NCBI GenBank assembly: GCA_964468205.1 | Contig: CAYXVG010000056.1 | Coordinates: 1-44,017 of the forward strand | Source of the DNA: CAWELS01 sp964468205 | GTDB lineage: Bacteria; Acidobacteriota; Terriglobia; Bryobacterales; Bryobacteraceae | Length of the DNA stretch: 44,017 nucleotides | Direction: 5' to 3' | Shown: piece by piece, positions 32,821-40,460 of the stretch | Numbering within the stretch: the stretch's first letter is position 1 | Layout: the number at the start of each line of letters is the position of its first letter | Notes under the pieces: model-generated | Told to the model about the DNA's origin: nothing | Databases searched by the model: none | Seen by the model: only the letters and a program-made list of their open reading frames with translations | Position numbers and translations under genes: made by a program

Positions 32821-34191
32821 ATGAAGCTGCTCATCCTAATCCTCCTCTTTGGTTTGCTTGCCTGCTCCGTTGGTCCGGGACTCCCCGAACTGCCGAAGCG
32901 CAGCGACTTGCCGGTGGCCGCCCGCATCGACGCGCTCTGGGAAGATATTCTCACCGAGCCGGAAAACGCCGAATACAACGGCCGCCTTGGCCTGCTGCTT
33001 CACCGGTACAACGATATTCTCCACGCGGAGATCTTCTACCGCCGGGCTTACTTGCTGGCTCCGGGAGAATTCCGCTGGCAGTATTACTTGGCGCGGGCCC
33101 TCGCCTCGCTCGACCGGCATGATGAGGCGACCGCCACTCTTCGCCGGGCGCTGGCCACCGGCTCCGGCTACGCCCCAGCCAGACTGCAACTGGCCATTTT
33201 GACCTTCGGCATGGAGAACTTCGTTGAGTGCGAGCAGCATTCCCGGGAGCTGCTCAACGACCCGGAGAGCGCTCCGCACGGCCATTACTGGCTGGGCCGC
33301 ATTGCCGAGCGCCACCGCCAGATCGAAGAGGCGGCCCGCCACTACGACGAGGCTCTCGAAGGCTTCGCGGCCTTCGGCGCGGCCCACCTGCGCCGCGGCC
33401 TGTTGGCCAGCGCGCAGGGCGAAGCCGAACTTGCACGGAAGCACCTCATTGCGGCGGACCGCTACAAGTACGCCACGCCGCCTGTTCGCGACACGCTGCT
33501 CGCCGAGGCTCTCCCCGAAGGCCACAGCGTTACTGAACTGCTGGCGCGAGGTTACGCGCACGAACGGGCGGGGCGGCCGGAGGAGGCGCTAGCCGCCTAC
33601 CAAGCCGCCGTGCGGCTCGATCCCCGCTCCGACGACGCTCACGCCCGGCTCATCGGAGTTCACGCCGAAGCCGGCCGGGCGCCGCAGGCGGTGGAGCACT
33701 ACAGGACAGCCAAGACGCTCAATCCCGAGCAGGCGGACGCCTACGCCAACTTCGGCCTGCTCCGGCTCAACGAGCAGCGTTTCCAGGAGGCGGCGGCCGC
33801 TTTCGAACAGGCTCTTCGCCTGAATCCCTATCACCCCGAGGCGCTCGCCAGCAACGCGCTTCTACTCGAGCGCAACCGCGGCTGGGAGGCTGCCGAGGAG
33901 ATGTACCGGAAGGCGGTCGAGTGCCGCCCCGGCTTCCGGGACGCTCATCTTGGGCTCGGCCGCGTGCTCATCCATGAACAGCGCTACGAGGCGGCGTTCG
34001 AGCAGCTCGAAGCGGTGGTGCGTGACGAGGACGAGCGCACTCCGCGGCTGTTGCTGGAACTCAGCCGCCTCTACACGATCGCGGGGAATCCGGCGCGGGC
34101 CAGAGAGAGCGTACGGCGGGCGCACGAGCTCGCCGGGGAGTACGGGCAGGCGGGGCTGCTCGATGAGATTGAGTCACGAAAGAACCGTTGA
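32821..34191 (+). CDS. TPR-repeat lipoprotein
   Basis: The 456-residue protein begins with a lipoprotein signal (LLFGLLAC, lipid Cys near residue 15). About ten tetratricopeptide repeats follow, with typical W/Y-L-G/A-Y-P positions, for example GRPEEALAAYQAAVRLDPR and QRFQEAAAAFEQALRLNPYHPEA. Such proteins act as envelope scaffolds, and no partner can be named. The ATG at 32821 is 16 bases after the preceding stop, suggesting co-transcription with the oxidoreductase. Its last 131 bases overlap the 3' end of the convergent P1 peptidase gene. Confidence 0.87.
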   Translation: MKLLILILLFGLLACSVGPGLPELPKRSDLPVAARIDALWEDILTEPENAEYNGRLGLLLHRYNDILHAEIFYRRAYLLAPGEFRWQYYLARALASLDRHDEATATLRRALATGSGYAPARLQLAILTFGMENFVECEQHSRELLNDPESAPHGHYWLGRIAERHRQIEEAARHYDEALEGFAAFGAAHLRRGLLASAQGEAELARKHLIAADRYKYATPPVRDTLLAEALPEGHSVTELLARGYAHERAGRPEEALAAYQAAVRLDPRSDDAHARLIGVHAEAGRAPQAVEHYRTAKTLNPEQADAYANFGLLRLNEQRFQEAAAAFEQALRLNPYHPEALASNALLLERNRGWEAAEEMYRKAVECRPGFRDAHLGLGRVLIHEQRYEAAFEQLEAVVRDEDERTPRLLLELSRLYTIAGNPARARESVRRAHELAGEYGQAGLLDEIESRKNR

Positions 34192-35302
34192 GCGCGGCCA
34201 GTAAACCCGCCTGGAGTGGAACGGGTGAGCGGCGGGCGGTGGGCGAATAGCGGCGCAGGATGCCGAGGGTTTTCTCGATGGGGAGGGCTTCCACGGTGAT
34301 GCCGTTGCCGGACATGGTTTGGGCGCGGAAGAGGGAGTTGTAGACCGCCTCTTCGGTGGCTTCGATGACGGCGAGGAAGAGGGGCGACATGCGGCCGTTG
34401 GGGAGTTGGTCCGCGCCGCGGCGGGTGCTGAACGCGATGGCGTAGTCGCCGCTGCCGTTGGAACCGGAGGCGCCGGTGCGGCCGAGGCCGAGCATTGCGC
34501 GGGCGGCGAGCCGCTTGAGGTTGCGGTGGCCGAGCGGGGCGTCGGTAGCGACCACGACGATGACACTGCCGCGGGCGTCCGCCTCGCCGCGGCCGGTACG
34601 CAGTTCGCGGCCAACCGGGGCGCCGTCGATCCGGAGACCGCCGCCGAAGTTGGCTTGCACGAGCACTCCCACGGTGAATCCGTCCGCGACTTTGCGGGAT
34701 GCGGTTCCGATGCCGGCCTTGAAGCCGAAGGCGATGGTTCCGGTACCGGCTCCGACGCACCCTTCGGCGACTTCTCCGCCCCGGGCGTTTCTGATGGCGG
34801 CGAAGACCTCCTTGCGCCCCACGTGGCGGCCGCGAATATCGTTCAGCCGGCCGTCGTTGGTCTCGGCGACCAGCGGGTTGATGGAACGGACGTCCTCGTT
34901 GCCGGGCAGAGCGAGCATGTAGTCGATCACCGCGTCGGCCACCCGTGGCACGTTGAGCGTCGAGGTGAGCAGGATGGGCGTCTCGATCTCGCCGAGTTCG
35001 TTCACCTGGGTGGAGCCGGCGAGTTTGCCGAAGGCATTGCCGATGAAGACCGCGCCGGCGACCTTTTCGGCGAAGAGGTTGCCGCCGTGAGGGAGGATGG
35101 CGGTGACCCCGGTCCGCACATTCTCTCCGCGAATGAGCGTCGTGTGCCCAACGCGGACTCCCGCGACATCGGTGATCGCGTTGAGCGGCCCGGGCGGCAG
35201 GGTTCCGACTTCGATCCCCGCTTCCCGGATCCGGGGCCGCATTGCGGTTCCCTGCGGCCAAGCAGAGACGGCCAGGCCGAGCAGCAGCATTGCCGACTTC
35301 AT
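34061..35302 (-). CDS. P1-family (DmpA-like) peptidase with extended C-terminus
   Basis: The 413-residue protein has a signal peptide and the P1/S58 core. This includes the start EAGIEVGTLPPGPLNAITDVAGVRVGHTT, and the autoprocessing/nucleophile region near SNGSGDYAIAFSTRR. The family N-terminal-nucleophile aminopeptidases cleave themselves before a Ser and release N-terminal residues or beta-amino acids. Family members normally end near LGILRRY. Here about 55 more residues follow, rich in Arg/Pro/Ala and antisense to the TPR gene, so the original stop was probably lost. The start overlaps the ABC transporter stop by four bases. Confidence 0.88.
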   Translation of the reverse strand: MKSAMLLLGLAVSAWPQGTAMRPRIREAGIEVGTLPPGPLNAITDVAGVRVGHTTLIRGENVRTGVTAILPHGGNLFAEKVAGAVFIGNAFGKLAGSTQVNELGEIETPILLTSTLNVPRVADAVIDYMLALPGNEDVRSINPLVAETNDGRLNDIRGRHVGRKEVFAAIRNARGGEVAEGCVGAGTGTIAFGFKAGIGTASRKVADGFTVGVLVQANFGGGLRIDGAPVGRELRTGRGEADARGSVIVVVATDAPLGHRNLKRLAARAMLGLGRTGASGSNGSGDYAIAFSTRRGADQLPNGRMSPLFLAVIEATEEAVYNSLFRAQTMSGNGITVEALPIEKTLGILRRYSPTARRSPVPLQAGLLAALNGSFVTQSHRAAPPARTPRRARAPAVRSLWPAPDSPRSCRGG

Positions 35303-37119
35303 AGAGCGCCGATCTCCTGGTCTCTGTACTGGAGTTGGTAGAGCTTCCAGTAGACGCCCTTTTCCACCAGGAGCTCGGCGTGGGAACCTGATTCGCGCAG
35401 TTTGCCATGGTGCATCACGAGGATGCGGTTGGCGCGCCGGATGGTGGAGAGGCGGTGGGCGATAATGATCGAAGTGCGGCCTTCCACCAGCGTGCTGATA
35501 GCGTCGCGCAGCCTGTGCTCTGTTTCGGTATCGACGCTCGAGGTGGCTTCGTCGAGGATGAGGTACCGGGGATTGTGGGCGAGCGCCCGGGCGAAGTTGA
35601 TGAGCTGCTTCTGGCCGGTCGAGATGCCAGCGCCGCGCTCTTTGACCGGCTCGGAGAAGCCTTGGGGAAGCGACTGTATGTAGTCGGTGAGGTTCACCTG
35701 TTCGGCGGCGGCCACGAGGTGCTCCTCCTCGATCCCGTCGGTGCCGAGGCGGATGTTGCCCTCGATGGTGCCGGAGAACAGATGAGGGTCTTGCAACACG
35801 ACGCCGAAGTTCCGGCGCAGGTCTTTGGGATCCATGTCGCGCACATCGACGCCGCCGACTCGGATGGAGCCTCGCTGGACGTCATAATACCGGAACAGCA
35901 GGTTTATCAATGTCGTTTTTCCGGCCCCGGTATGGCCCACGACGGCGACCGTTTCACCGGGCTCGATGGTGAAACTGACGTCGCGCAGCACCCACTCTTC
36001 GTTCTTGTAGGCGAACCAAACGGAATCAAACTCGATGGCGGCGGGAGTTTCGGGAAATCGTTTCGGAGCAGCGGGAGCGGTGATGGCGGGCTGTTCGTCG
36101 AGGAGCGCGAAGATGCGCTCGGCGGCGGCCGTGGCCGATTGCAAGATGTTGTACTTCTCGCTCAAGTCCTGAATTGGCCGGAAGAAGCGCATGCCGTATT
36201 GGAAGAAAGCGAGCAGCACGCCGAGGGTGAGATCGCCCTGGTCGATTTTGTAGCCGCCGTAGGCGAGCAGCCCGGCGACAGCCACCATCCCGACGAACTC
36301 GATCACGGGGTAGAACCAGCCGTGGGCCAGGATCGCGTCCTTGAAGGCCTTCATGTGCTCTTCGTTTATTCGATCAAACTCCTCCCGGCTCCGTTTTTGG
36401 CGGTTGAAGAGTTGCAGGACGTTGATGCCGCTGACGTGCTCCTGAATGTAGGAGTTGATTTTGGCGACGGCCACGCGGATGCGGCGGTAGCTGAGCGACA
36501 CAGCGCGCCGGAAGATCACCGTGGCGAGGATTACGAAGGGAGAGGCGCCGAGCAGAATGAGCGTGAGCCCGGGGCTAAGCTGGAACATCGCGATGAGCAC
36601 GAAGCTCAGCAGGAAGAGGTCGGCGGCAATGGAGACGAGCCCGGAGGCGAAGAGTTCATTGAGGGTGTCGACGTCGGTGGTGACGCGGGTGACCATCCGG
36701 CCGACCGGATTGCGGTCATAGAAGCTGACGTCAAGCTGCTGCAGGCGGGCCATGATGTCGTGCCGGAGGGAGAACATGGCGCGCTGGGCCATCCACTGCA
36801 TGAGGTAATGCTGGAAGTACTGAAGTACGAGCCCCAGGAGGATGACGGTGATGTAGACGCCGCCAAGTTGGGCGAGACCGGTAGAGGGGTCCTGCGCGAG
36901 GTACTCGCCAAAGGGCAGCTCGGCGCTCTCGATTTCCGTGGGAACGAGGTAGCGGTCCACGGCGGCCTTAGTGAGCAGCGGACCGATGATCTGAATGACG
37001 GCGTTGATCTGGAGCAGGATCAGCGCGACGAGCGCGGCGGGCCAATAGGGGCGGACGTACTCGATGAGCCGCCGTAACAGCCTGCTATCGTAGATCTTTC
37101 CCCCGACGACCTCGTCCAC
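35299..37119 (-). CDS. ABC exporter, fused membrane and ATPase domains
   Basis: The 606-residue protein has six membrane helices (about 28-300) and a nucleotide-binding domain. The latter has Walker A GHTGAGKT (395-402), Q-loop VVLQDPHLFSG, signature ISTGQKQ (499-505, a variant of LSGGQ), Walker B YLILDEATSSVD with catalytic E524, and H555 in AHRLSTI. All catalytic residues are present. It belongs to the MsbA/LmrA-type multidrug or lipid exporters, and the variant signature resembles heterodimeric exporters. No second half-transporter is adjacent, although it could pair with one elsewhere. It is upstream of and coupled to the P1 peptidase gene. Confidence 0.93.
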   Translation of the reverse strand: MDEVVGGKIYDSRLLRRLIEYVRPYWPAALVALILLQINAVIQIIGPLLTKAAVDRYLVPTEIESAELPFGEYLAQDPSTGLAQLGGVYITVILLGLVLQYFQHYLMQWMAQRAMFSLRHDIMARLQQLDVSFYDRNPVGRMVTRVTTDVDTLNELFASGLVSIAADLFLLSFVLIAMFQLSPGLTLILLGASPFVILATVIFRRAVSLSYRRIRVAVAKINSYIQEHVSGINVLQLFNRQKRSREEFDRINEEHMKAFKDAILAHGWFYPVIEFVGMVAVAGLLAYGGYKIDQGDLTLGVLLAFFQYGMRFFRPIQDLSEKYNILQSATAAAERIFALLDEQPAITAPAAPKRFPETPAAIEFDSVWFAYKNEEWVLRDVSFTIEPGETVAVVGHTGAGKTTLINLLFRYYDVQRGSIRVGGVDVRDMDPKDLRRNFGVVLQDPHLFSGTIEGNIRLGTDGIEEEHLVAAAEQVNLTDYIQSLPQGFSEPVKERGAGISTGQKQLINFARALAHNPRYLILDEATSSVDTETEHRLRDAISTLVEGRTSIIIAHRLSTIRRANRILVMHHGKLRESGSHAELLVEKGVYWKLYQLQYRDQEIGAL

Positions 37120-37179
37120 TTCTAACAGTGTAGCTTGGCGGCGGCGGGCCGGTTCGCCGGACTGAGTTATGATTGAGCC

Positions 37180-38337
37180 GTGCCCGAGTATGACGAAGAA
37201 TTGTCGCGGATTGTGGGCGAATTGAACCGGTCGGCGGGCGAGCCCGCGAAGGAGGAGGAAAGCGGGCCGCGGGGGGAGACAACCTCGCTCGACGAGCTAC
37301 TGTGGCTGGCGGCGCGCCGTCATGCGACCGACATCCTGCTAGTGGCGGGTTCCCCGGTGACGCTGCGGATCAACGGCGCGCTTACCCCGTCCGGCGGCGG
37401 GGCGTTGTCGAGCGAGGAGGTGAAGAATCTGGTGCTGCCGCTGCTTACCCCGGCGCAGTTCGCGGAGTTGCGGAAGACGAAGCACCGGGATTTCCGGATT
37501 GTCCGGCCGGCAATCGGGCGTTTCCGGGCCAATCTACACTTCCAGCGGAGCACGTTGGCGGCGAGCATCCGGCTACTGCCGCGCGAGATTCCGGACTTCG
37601 AGCGGCTGCACCTGCCGGCAAGCCTCGAAGACCTGGCCGGGCGGCGGCAGGGGTTGATTCTGCTCACCGGACCGGCCGGGTGCGGGAAGAGCACGACGCT
37701 GGCGGCGCTGATCGACGCGATCAACCGGCAGCGGCGCGTCCACATCATCACCATCGAAGACCCGATCGAGTACGAGCATGCAAACCGGCTGGCGGTGGTG
37801 GAGCAGATGGAGGTAGGCGTGGACACGCCCGATTTCGCCGGCACTTTGCGGAGCATCCTGCGGCAAAGCCCCGACGTGATCCTGGTTGGCGAGATGCGCG
37901 ACCCGGAGACGATCGCCACCGCGCTGACGGCGGCCGAGACGGGGCACCTGGTACTTTCCACGCTGCACACGAACGACACCTCGCAAGCGGTTTCGCGGAT
38001 ACTGGACTCGTTTCCCGAGTCGAACCAGCCGCAGATCCGGCTGCAGCTCTCGCTGGCGCTGGTGGCGGTGATCGCGCAGCAGCTTGTGCCCGCGGCCGAC
38101 GGGCCGGGCCGGTACCCGGCGCTCGAGGTGCTGCGCGGGACGGACGCGGTGCGCAACCTGATCCGCCACGGCCAGGACCACCAGCTCCGCTCGCAGCTTT
38201 CGATCGGCCGGTCAAAGGGGATGATGACGATGGAGCAGTCGCTGGCCGAGCTGGTGCGGGAAGGGCGGATCAGCCGGGAGGCGGCGCTGGCGCACTGTTT
38301 CCGGCCGGACGATTTGGGGGATTTGCTGGGGTTGTAG
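37180..38337 (+). CDS. PilT-like twitching/type IV pilus retraction ATPase
   Basis: The 385-residue protein has an N-terminal extension of about 35 residues, a PAS-like N-domain (LLWLAARRHATDILLVAGSPVTLRINGAL), Walker A GPAGCGKST (164-172), the Asp box IITIEDPIEYEH, Walker B VILVGEMRDPET and the His box GHLVLSTLHTNDT. It should depolymerise type IV pili. No other pil genes are present, so this may be one of several PilT paralogues. The GTG start follows TATGAT by 6 bases with no ribosome site, suggesting leaderless transcription. Confidence 0.9.
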   Translation: MPEYDEELSRIVGELNRSAGEPAKEEESGPRGETTSLDELLWLAARRHATDILLVAGSPVTLRINGALTPSGGGALSSEEVKNLVLPLLTPAQFAELRKTKHRDFRIVRPAIGRFRANLHFQRSTLAASIRLLPREIPDFERLHLPASLEDLAGRRQGLILLTGPAGCGKSTTLAALIDAINRQRRVHIITIEDPIEYEHANRLAVVEQMEVGVDTPDFAGTLRSILRQSPDVILVGEMRDPETIATALTAAETGHLVLSTLHTNDTSQAVSRILDSFPESNQPQIRLQLSLALVAVIAQQLVPAADGPGRYPALEVLRGTDAVRNLIRHGQDHQLRSQLSIGRSKGMMTMEQSLAELVREGRISREAALAHCFRPDDLGDLLGL

Positions 38338-38999
38338 CGAGAAAAAGACGGGGCGAAACAGGGCGAAGAGAGAGCGAAATTAAATTCCTTGTAAGGTATT
38401 GACGGTATTAGATTTAGGTCGCATGTGGATTCGATGGCGAGTTTTTGGATTTCAGTCTTGGCGCGCCGGAGCAGGCGGGTTGCGTGGGGCGTTCGGGTTG
38501 GTTGCGGCCGGTGCGCTGCGGCACGGGCGCCGGGTTGCTGGTTGTGCTGCATGGACGCAGTTCGTCCTCCGGAGGAAACGGTAGCACGGGGTCAAGGGGG
38601 AATGATGGGGTGTTCCGGTGTATCTTGTTGAAAAAATTGACAGGTGGGAAAAGTGGAAGGGGTGTGAACCGGGCTGAACTACTCGACCACTTATGGCTAC
38701 GACGTCCTGGACAACCTGACGCCGGTCACCCAGGGCAGCCGGAGTCGGTGATTTCACATCCGGAATGCCGGACGTGGCCCGTCAAGGCGCAATGGACATG
38801 CGGAACGACGAAAGCACGATCCGACAGCTCGGACAGAACTATCTTCTTGATAGCTTCGCCGTCGGGAGGCCAGCCGGATCAGAGGGGTGTCGCTGGATTT
38901 CTATCTCGAACTCGAGCTGAGAGCCGCAATGTAACCTCTTTGTGGGGCTGAGCGCCTCTTCCGGGCAAGCAGAAGCAACGTCAACAAGGAGAATCGGTG
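38338..38999. other. Gene-poor gap holding an RHS relic
   Basis: Apart from the RHS fragment (38668-38751) I see no gene. The right part includes a short open frame (MRNDESTIRQLGQNYLLDSF from 38800) that I do not recognise. The left part is unusually AT-rich (38380-38420). AAGGAG at 38986-38991 is the ribosome site of the esterase gene. Confidence 0.5.
38668..38751 (+). pseudogene. RHS/YD-repeat protein relic
   Basis: The frame between two stops reads TGLNYSTTYGYDVLDNLTPV then TQGSRSR. The core YDVLDNLTxVTQGS is the typical RHS (YD) repeat found in large wall-associated or toxin proteins of these bacteria. Only about 28 codons remain, with no start and no neighbouring RHS sequence, so it is a fossil of a deleted RHS gene. 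Confidence 0.55.
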
Positions 39000-40154
39000 A
39001 TGAGCAGGTTGTTTGTGGCGCTGGCGGCAATGTTCACGTTCGGCTCGATGTGCTATTCGCAGGGCCCCCAAAGAGCGGCGGCGCAGAATCCCGGCGAGCG
39101 GTTGACGACGAAGGAGTCTCCCGAGGTTCACTCGGACCGGAGTGTAACGTTTCGGATGTATGCCCCCAACGCGAAGCAGGTCACTCTTTATGGCGACTGG
39201 ATGCCGCGCGGAAGCAGCGAAAAGATGACCAAGAACGAGGACGGGATATGGACGCTTACCGTGGGGCCGCTTCCCCCGAGCGTTTATCTCTACTCATTCA
39301 CCGTGGACGGAGTGACGAACATCGATCCGGTTAATCCCGACGTGAAGATGCGCACCCGGACTGCAGCGAGCCTGGTGACGGTCCCCGGGGATGAGCCCAT
39401 GGTGTGGGAGCCTCAGGACGTGCCGCATGGCGCGGTGAGCGTGCACTGGCAGACCTCGCCGGTGATCGGAGACACGCGGGAAGTCTACGTTTATACGCCG
39501 CCGGGCTACGCGCAAAACACGGCGAAGAGATACCCGGCGCTCCTGCTTTTCCACGGAAGTGGAGATACTTCGCGGGCCTGGACGTGGCCGGGCTATGTGA
39601 ACCTCATTCTGGACAACCTGCTCGCCGAGGGGAAAGTCGTCCCCATGATTGTGGTGATGCCGTGGGGGCATACGCAACCTGAGTGGACGCCCCGCGAGGA
39701 GCGTGGCAAGAACAACGAACGGTACGAGGAGTACGTCCTCAACGAGGTGATCCCGATGGTCGAGTCCGAGTATCGCGTCGCGGAAGGGCGCGACAACTGG
39801 GCGATCGCCGGATTGTCGATGGGGGGCGGACAGTCTCTTCAGATCGGGTTTGGGAACCTGGACCGCTTCAGTGCGATCGGAGCTTTCAGCGCCGCCGTTC
39901 CCCAAGAGTTCGAGGAGAGATTCGCCGATCTGCTAGCCAAACCCGAGGAAACGAACAAAAAGCTGAAACTGTTGTGGATCGCGTGCGGTGAAAACGACTT
40001 CATCCTGGAGCGATCCGAACGCCTTCAACAGCTTCTGAGGGAGCACGGTATCGAGCACAAGTACCGCAAGACAGAAGGAGCTCATACCTGGACCGTCTGG
40101 CGCAAGCACGTAGCCGATTTCGCCCAACTGCTCTTTCGCTGGGAGCGACAATAG
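39000..40154 (+). CDS. Exported CE1-like esterase with N-terminal CBM48-type domain
   Basis: The 384-residue protein has a signal peptide, an early-set domain (about 45-130, VTFRMYAPNAKQVTLYGDWMP and IDPVNPD), and an esterase D-type alpha/beta-hydrolase. The hydrolase has LLLFHGSGD, nucleophile S273 in GLSMGGGQS, acid D333 and H362 in GAHTW. The architecture matches feruloyl or acetyl xylan esterases of the enterochelin-esterase type, so removal of ester groups from plant polysaccharides is likely. The ATG 8 bases after AAGGAG is used, though the preceding GTG is possible. Confidence 0.92.
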   Translation: MSRLFVALAAMFTFGSMCYSQGPQRAAAQNPGERLTTKESPEVHSDRSVTFRMYAPNAKQVTLYGDWMPRGSSEKMTKNEDGIWTLTVGPLPPSVYLYSFTVDGVTNIDPVNPDVKMRTRTAASLVTVPGDEPMVWEPQDVPHGAVSVHWQTSPVIGDTREVYVYTPPGYAQNTAKRYPALLLFHGSGDTSRAWTWPGYVNLILDNLLAEGKVVPMIVVMPWGHTQPEWTPREERGKNNERYEEYVLNEVIPMVESEYRVAEGRDNWAIAGLSMGGGQSLQIGFGNLDRFSAIGAFSAAVPQEFEERFADLLAKPEETNKKLKLLWIACGENDFILERSERLQQLLREHGIEHKYRKTEGAHTWTVWRKHVADFAQLLFRWERQ

Positions 40155-40460
40155 CGAGAACCTACTCTCAGGACGTCCGCCGCAGCGGAATCCGGCTGAG
40201 CTCGCTCGCTCCACACTGACCCGTGACGGCCGCAAGTTGGTTTCCGGATTGTGGTATCGCCTCAGATGGAGGTTCAGGCTGTCGTGGCGGCTTTCTCCTC
40301 GATTCCGTCCGGGGCGCCTCTCGAAGGAATTACGACGACAAGATTCCGGCATCTTCCCGCAGACCCAGAGAAACGGACCCCACTATATAATAGCGGGCGC
40401 AGCATGCGCTCAAAGACCAGGGCGACGTTTGCCGCACCCGGGGGTGGGAGACAGAAGACG
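40155..40460 (+). promoter_or_regulatory. Leader region of the mannosidase gene with TATAAT
   Basis: The 306-bp spacer between the esterase and the mannosidase has a perfect TATAAT at 40386-40391 and no recognisable -35. GGGAG at 40446-40450 is the ribosome site for the ATG at 40461. No gene is supported: long open frames on both strands here look random. Confidence 0.45.

Noticed and set aside
35407..37077. 556-codon open frame on the plus strand
   Set aside because: It lies exactly antisense to the ABC exporter. The translation is low-complexity, as expected from GC-rich codons read backwards.
38800..38919. Short open frame MRNDESTIRQLGQNYLLDS upstream of the esterase
   Set aside because: 40 codons, no recognisable family and no good ribosome site. 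Probably a relic or chance.
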